From a virus: a stretch of DNA of 50,489 nt. How positions within the stretch are numbered: the stretch's first letter is position 1; each line of letters opens with the position of its first letter. Position numbers and translations under genes: made by a program. Below are positions 48,620-50,489 of the stretch, in pieces. The notes under the pieces were generated by a model. The model was not told the DNA's origin. It saw only the letters and a list, made by a program, of their open reading frames with translations, and searched no databases. Location: the IMG/VR virus record IMGVR_UViG_3300036781_000222, positions 1 to 50,489 of that record. One strand, 5' to 3'.

Positions 48620-48955
48620 CTGACACACCGCGTCAGGTGTCCCTGGCTCGCTGCACACCATGCCCGTATCCAACAGGATCAGCGTGCCGGTCTCGACGCG
48701 ATAGAAAGCTGGATGGTCTTTATCTTCAGCGCTGGACTTGAACCGGCCGATATAGCCCATACCAACCTTATCGCCATAGAACACCGAATATCCCTTGACG
48801 CCTTGGATGATGAATCCACGCTTGCCGGATTGATAGTCATTGAACGTGATCGACGTATTGCTGACCTTGCCGGTGCCCGTGATGGTCCAGTCATCGGCCA
48901 GGGCCGGAATGGGTGTCAGCGCCAGGATGGCGGATAGGGTGAGAATGTGTTTCAT
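48617..48955 (-). CDS. Exported small protein with signal peptide
   Basis: Predicted 112 residues from ATG 48955 (MKHILTLSAILALTPIPALA), AAAGGA upstream. It has a classic signal peptide with cleavage after ALA, and the mature part is beta-rich (WTITGTGKVSNTSITFND, IIQGVKGYSVFYG) with two Cys near the end. A periplasmic protein from a phage early region may alter the envelope, for example to exclude other phages; this is inference. Confidence 0.7.
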   Translation of the reverse strand: MKHILTLSAILALTPIPALADDWTITGTGKVSNTSITFNDYQSGKRGFIIQGVKGYSVFYGDKVGMGYIGRFKSSAEDKDHPAFYRVETGTLILLDTGMVCSEPGTPDAVCQ

Positions 48956-48984
48956 GGTGCGGGGTCCTTTGAGTGATAGCTGGA

Positions 48985-49260
48985 TCATGCATAATCTTGC
49001 GGGTTGATACGGCGATAAACTGATGGAATGAACCGTACTTCACACCACGGATAGTTCTTTGCCATCATCTCACTGACGGTCTTATTGACATTGCATTGGG
49101 GAAACTGCCCCTGCCCCCTGCGCGGCTCATAGAACATGATTCCGCGATTGGGACATACGCACCACCATCGGTCTTTAAAGTGTTCAATCAAACCGCCCGG
49201 CGCTGTTGTAGCGACATCGAACGGCACAAATATGAAATCAGATTCCTTGACTTCCGCCAT
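48985..49260 (-). CDS. Hypothetical protein with Cys
   Basis: Predicted 91 residues from ATG 49260 (MAEVKESDFIFVPFDVATTA), overlapping the stop of the HTH protein gene before it. WWCVCPNRGIMFYEPRRGQG suggests a compact fold with a Cys pair. Not recognised. Confidence 0.55.
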   Translation of the reverse strand: MAEVKESDFIFVPFDVATTAPGGLIEHFKDRWWCVCPNRGIMFYEPRRGQGQFPQCNVNKTVSEMMAKNYPWCEVRFIPSVYRRINPQDYA

Positions 49261-49559
49261 CACCCCAGCCTCACTGCGTAGATCGCCATCGGCCGCGCGG
49301 CTCTCGGCTCATCCTCGAACCACATGCCCGTGGGCCATGGCTCTTTCTCAAGTGGCAGCTTGTCGTCATGCGGCGCTTGCTCCTGCTTACCCTCATTCAC
49401 CAGCAGCCCATGATTGACCGCATGCCGACGCTGGTTCCTGACCTGCTTCAATGACATGCCGGTCGCCGAGGCGATTTCCTTGTAGCTATGGCCGGCTTTG
49501 ATCATGGCGGCGACCTGCTGATATTTGAAGGTGATCGTCAGGTTGTGGTAGCTATTCAT
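49260..49559 (-). CDS. Helix-turn-helix protein
   Basis: Predicted 99 residues from ATG 49559, AAGGA upstream, inside the end of the zinc-protein gene. QQVAAMIKAGHSYKEIASAT then GMSLKQVRNQRRHAVNHG is a clear helix-turn-helix of the resolvase/sigma-like type (a helix, AGHSYKEIA turn, recognition helix). The C-terminal part is charged. Probable DNA-binding regulator. Confidence 0.7.
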   Translation of the reverse strand: MNSYHNLTITFKYQQVAAMIKAGHSYKEIASATGMSLKQVRNQRRHAVNHGLLVNEGKQEQAPHDDKLPLEKEPWPTGMWFEDEPRAARPMAIYAVRLG

Positions 49560-49836
49560 TATCATTCCTTTCCACCTTCGCGCATGCCATGCACTGCTCC
49601 AGCACCCGAGACGACCAACGCCACTCACTAACGCCGCAAATCCTGCAAGGATCGTGCTTGTATAGCTTCAGACCCGTAGCGACATCCGTGATATACGGCG
49701 CTTCGCTGGCGTCATCCCGCATCAGGACGCCATAGTTCGGCCGGGTGGCCTGGGCGCGCAGACGATGGCCGGCGAGCGCGTCATTGTAGCAGCCGAGGGA
49801 GTTAACCTCTGGCTTGTAGTCGGATAAGTCCTGCAT
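49552..49836 (-). CDS. Small zinc-ribbon protein
   Basis: Predicted 94 residues (MQDLSDYKPEVNSLGCYNDA). CRIC and CMAC, 19 residues apart near the C-terminus, form a four-Cys zinc ribbon. The N-terminal half has no recognised domain. Start codon follows a 36-base gap after the Cro-like gene. Confidence 0.6.
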   Translation of the reverse strand: MQDLSDYKPEVNSLGCYNDALAGHRLRAQATRPNYGVLMRDDASEAPYITDVATGLKLYKHDPCRICGVSEWRWSSRVLEQCMACAKVERNDNE

Positions 49837-49872
49837 CTGTGCGATCCCCCAAAGATCATGGTTAACGAAATA

Positions 49873-50088
49873 TTACTCCGCGTGATGTCGCGCCGCCCAG
49901 ATTGCCATAGCCTCAAGCGTAATCCCAGATAAGCGTTTCTTGCGTGCCAGGCGCACAGTCGCCAGCCAATGTTCGCAAGGTATGCGGTTCCGTCTTAACC
50001 AACGGTAAACGCCTACCGGCTCAATACCCGTCGCATTGGCTAACGCATCAATGCCGATCTGGGTTACAATGTCTGAGTGGCTAATCAT
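49873..50088 (-). CDS. Cro-like HTH regulator, probably leaderless
   Basis: Predicted 71 residues from ATG 50088. MISHSDIVTQIGIDALANAT then GIEPVGVYRWLRRNRIPCEH resembles YdaS/Cro-like regulators, which often start just so. The frame is open further (ATG 50172 and 50226), but those starts would make three operator-like palindromes coding. A promoter TTGCCA-N17-TATCTT ends six bases before ATG 50088, so the mRNA may be leaderless, as for lambda cI from PRM. It is divergent from the pentapeptide gene and heads the - strand operon. Confidence 0.7.
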   Translation of the reverse strand: MISHSDIVTQIGIDALANATGIEPVGVYRWLRRNRIPCEHWLATVRLARKKRLSGITLEAMAIWAARHHAE

Positions 50089-50094
50089 CTGACC

Positions 50095-50123
50095 AAGATA
50101 GTCACGCAAGAAAAGTTTGGCAA
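50095..50123 (-). promoter_or_regulatory. Promoter of the Cro-like regulator
   Basis: On the - strand, TTGCCA (50123-50118), 17-base spacer, TATCTT (50100-50095). The A of ATG 50088 is seven bases past the -10, so transcription would start at or next to the start codon. Confidence 0.55.
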
Positions 50124-50138
50124 GGTCAAAATAATCTC

Positions 50139-50166
50139 TTGACCAATCTGGTCGAATGACTAAATT
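50139..50166 (+). promoter_or_regulatory. Early promoter for the pentapeptide gene and operon
   Basis: TTGACC (50139-50144), 16-base spacer, TAAATT (50161-50166). The start of transcription would be near 50173, giving a 5' leader of about 54 bases with the ribosome site AGGAGAG (50210-50216) before ATG 50227. It is overlapped by palindromes 2 and 3. Confidence 0.5.
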
Positions 50167-50185
50167 GGTCATTATGAAATGAATG

Positions 50186-50202
50186 ACCGGCGCGGTGCCG
50201 GT
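50186..50202 (+). promoter_or_regulatory. Perfect inverted repeat ACCGGC-N5-GCCGGT in the early leader
   Basis: Six-base arms with spacer GCGGT lie just downstream of the expected transcription start of the early promoter. It may be a further operator or a stable hairpin at the 5' end of the early mRNA. Confidence 0.45.
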
Positions 50203-50226
50203 TGGAATCAGGAGAGATAGACACAC

Positions 50227-50489
50227 ATGCTTTTCAAAATTCCCTTCCTCTCATGGACCGGCAAAGCGGCGCTGGAAATTGAAATTCCAGATGGCACGGA
50301 AAGCCGCTTTTACATGCGAGCCGCGCTGACGATCGCCGTCAAAAAGCGCGCGGACCTGAGTGGCGCGGACCTGAGAAGCGCGGACCTGAGTGACGCGGAC
50401 CTGAGTGGCGCGGTCCTGAGAAGCGCGGTCCTGAGCGGCGCGGACCTGAGCGGCGCGGACCTGCCAGTCTTTACGATCTGTCCTGAGGT
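50227..50489 (+). CDS. Pentapeptide-repeat protein (5' part; continues at base 151)
   Basis: Starts MLFKIPFLSWTGKAALEIEI with a short N-terminal region of about 40 residues that is not repeated. It then enters pentapeptides (ADLSGADLRSADLSDADLSG and on) up to PVFTICPEV at the window end. The sequence from 50364 equals bases 25-150, and the frame continues with the DUF5758-like domain at the left end. Ribosome site AGGAGAG. First gene under the early promoter. Confidence 0.85.
   Translation, partial: MLFKIPFLSWTGKAALEIEIPDGTESRFYMRAALTIAVKKRADLSGADLRSADLSDADLSGAVLRSAVLSGADLSGADLPVFTICPE

Larger units (their letters stand above)
50091..50170. promoter_or_regulatory. Three operator-like palindromes GACCA-N3-TGGTC
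   Basis: Site 1 GACCAAGATAGTC (50091-50103, one arm mismatch), site 2 GACCAATCTGGTC (50141-50153, perfect), site 3 GACTAAATTGGTC (50158-50170, one arm mismatch). Site 1 overlaps the -10 of the regulator promoter; sites 2 and 3 overlap the -35 and -10 of the divergent early promoter. Likely bound by the HTH protein next to them. Confidence 0.65.

Noticed and set aside
50089-50226. Longer start sites (50172, 50226) for the Cro-like regulator
   Set aside because: They lack ribosome sites, and their added residues coincide with three palindromes and a promoter; family members usually begin close to the MISHS-type motif. Kept as an alternative.
1-50489. tRNA, rRNA, integrase, phage RNA polymerase, DNA polymerase
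   Set aside because: None could be recognised on either strand by motif reading; a divergent form could be missed without searches.

Overview
The window is essentially a whole genome of a tailed phage of about 50 kb with a short, podovirus-type tail. The evidence is a near-complete T7-like structural set: large terminase, head-tail connector (portal), scaffold, major capsid protein, tail tubular proteins A and B, and three large internal virion or ejection proteins, one carrying a lytic transglycosylase domain. There is no tape measure, sheath or tail-tube gene. Base composition is moderately high GC. Many small proteins, such as the conserved MAKNW-type protein beside the scaffold, the GDP-x-FV type regulator and the DYGRER lipoprotein, look like those of phages of alphaproteobacteria. 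The host is therefore inferred to be an alphaproteobacterium; this is inference, not proof. The last 126 bases repeat bases 25-150, and the pentapeptide-repeat gene that runs off the right end continues in frame from the left end. The sequence is therefore best read as a circularly closed or permuted genome cut inside a repeat array.

Layout. (1) Bases 2-6972, + strand: an early operon of about 28 very small genes, nearly all coupled by ATGA or TGATG overlaps. It starts with the pentapeptide/DUF5758 protein and ends at a rho-independent terminator (about 6977-7004). (2) 7163-7959, +: a small conserved protein and an HNH endonuclease. (3) 8135-10693, -: a lysis cassette with two small lipoproteins, candidate holin-like membrane proteins and a transglycosylase-like endolysin. 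(4) 10718-39518, -: virion genes in the transcriptional order small terminase, minor structural proteins, long tail fibre, large terminase, three tandem paralogous mini-proteins, portal, scaffold, capsid, tail tube A, tail tube B, internal virion proteins and a second tail fibre. One + strand HNH gene sits between tail tube A and B. (5) 39519-40555: the main non-coding region, AT-rich and repeat-bearing. It separates the late - strand block from the replication genes and is the best origin/packaging candidate. (6) 40556-43208, +: primase-helicase and VRR-type nuclease. These converge with (7) 43159-47467, -: SF2 helicase, Cas4-like iron-sulphur nuclease, DUF669 protein and RecA-like (Sak4-like) ATPase. 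(8) 47535-48015, +: a small HTH regulator and a cysteine-rich protein. (9) 48026-50088, -: small genes headed by a Cro-like HTH regulator that is transcribed divergently from the early operon.

How it works together (inference). The right-end HTH protein and three palindromic sites between it and the pentapeptide gene form a lambda-OR-like control region for the early operon. The primase plus the recombination ATPase, DUF669 protein and nucleases form a replication/recombination module that must borrow a host DNA polymerase, since none is encoded. No phage RNA polymerase is visible either, so the T7-like virion genes must be read by host polymerase; sigma-70-like promoters are visible at several places. 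No integrase, CRISPR array, tRNA or rRNA was found.
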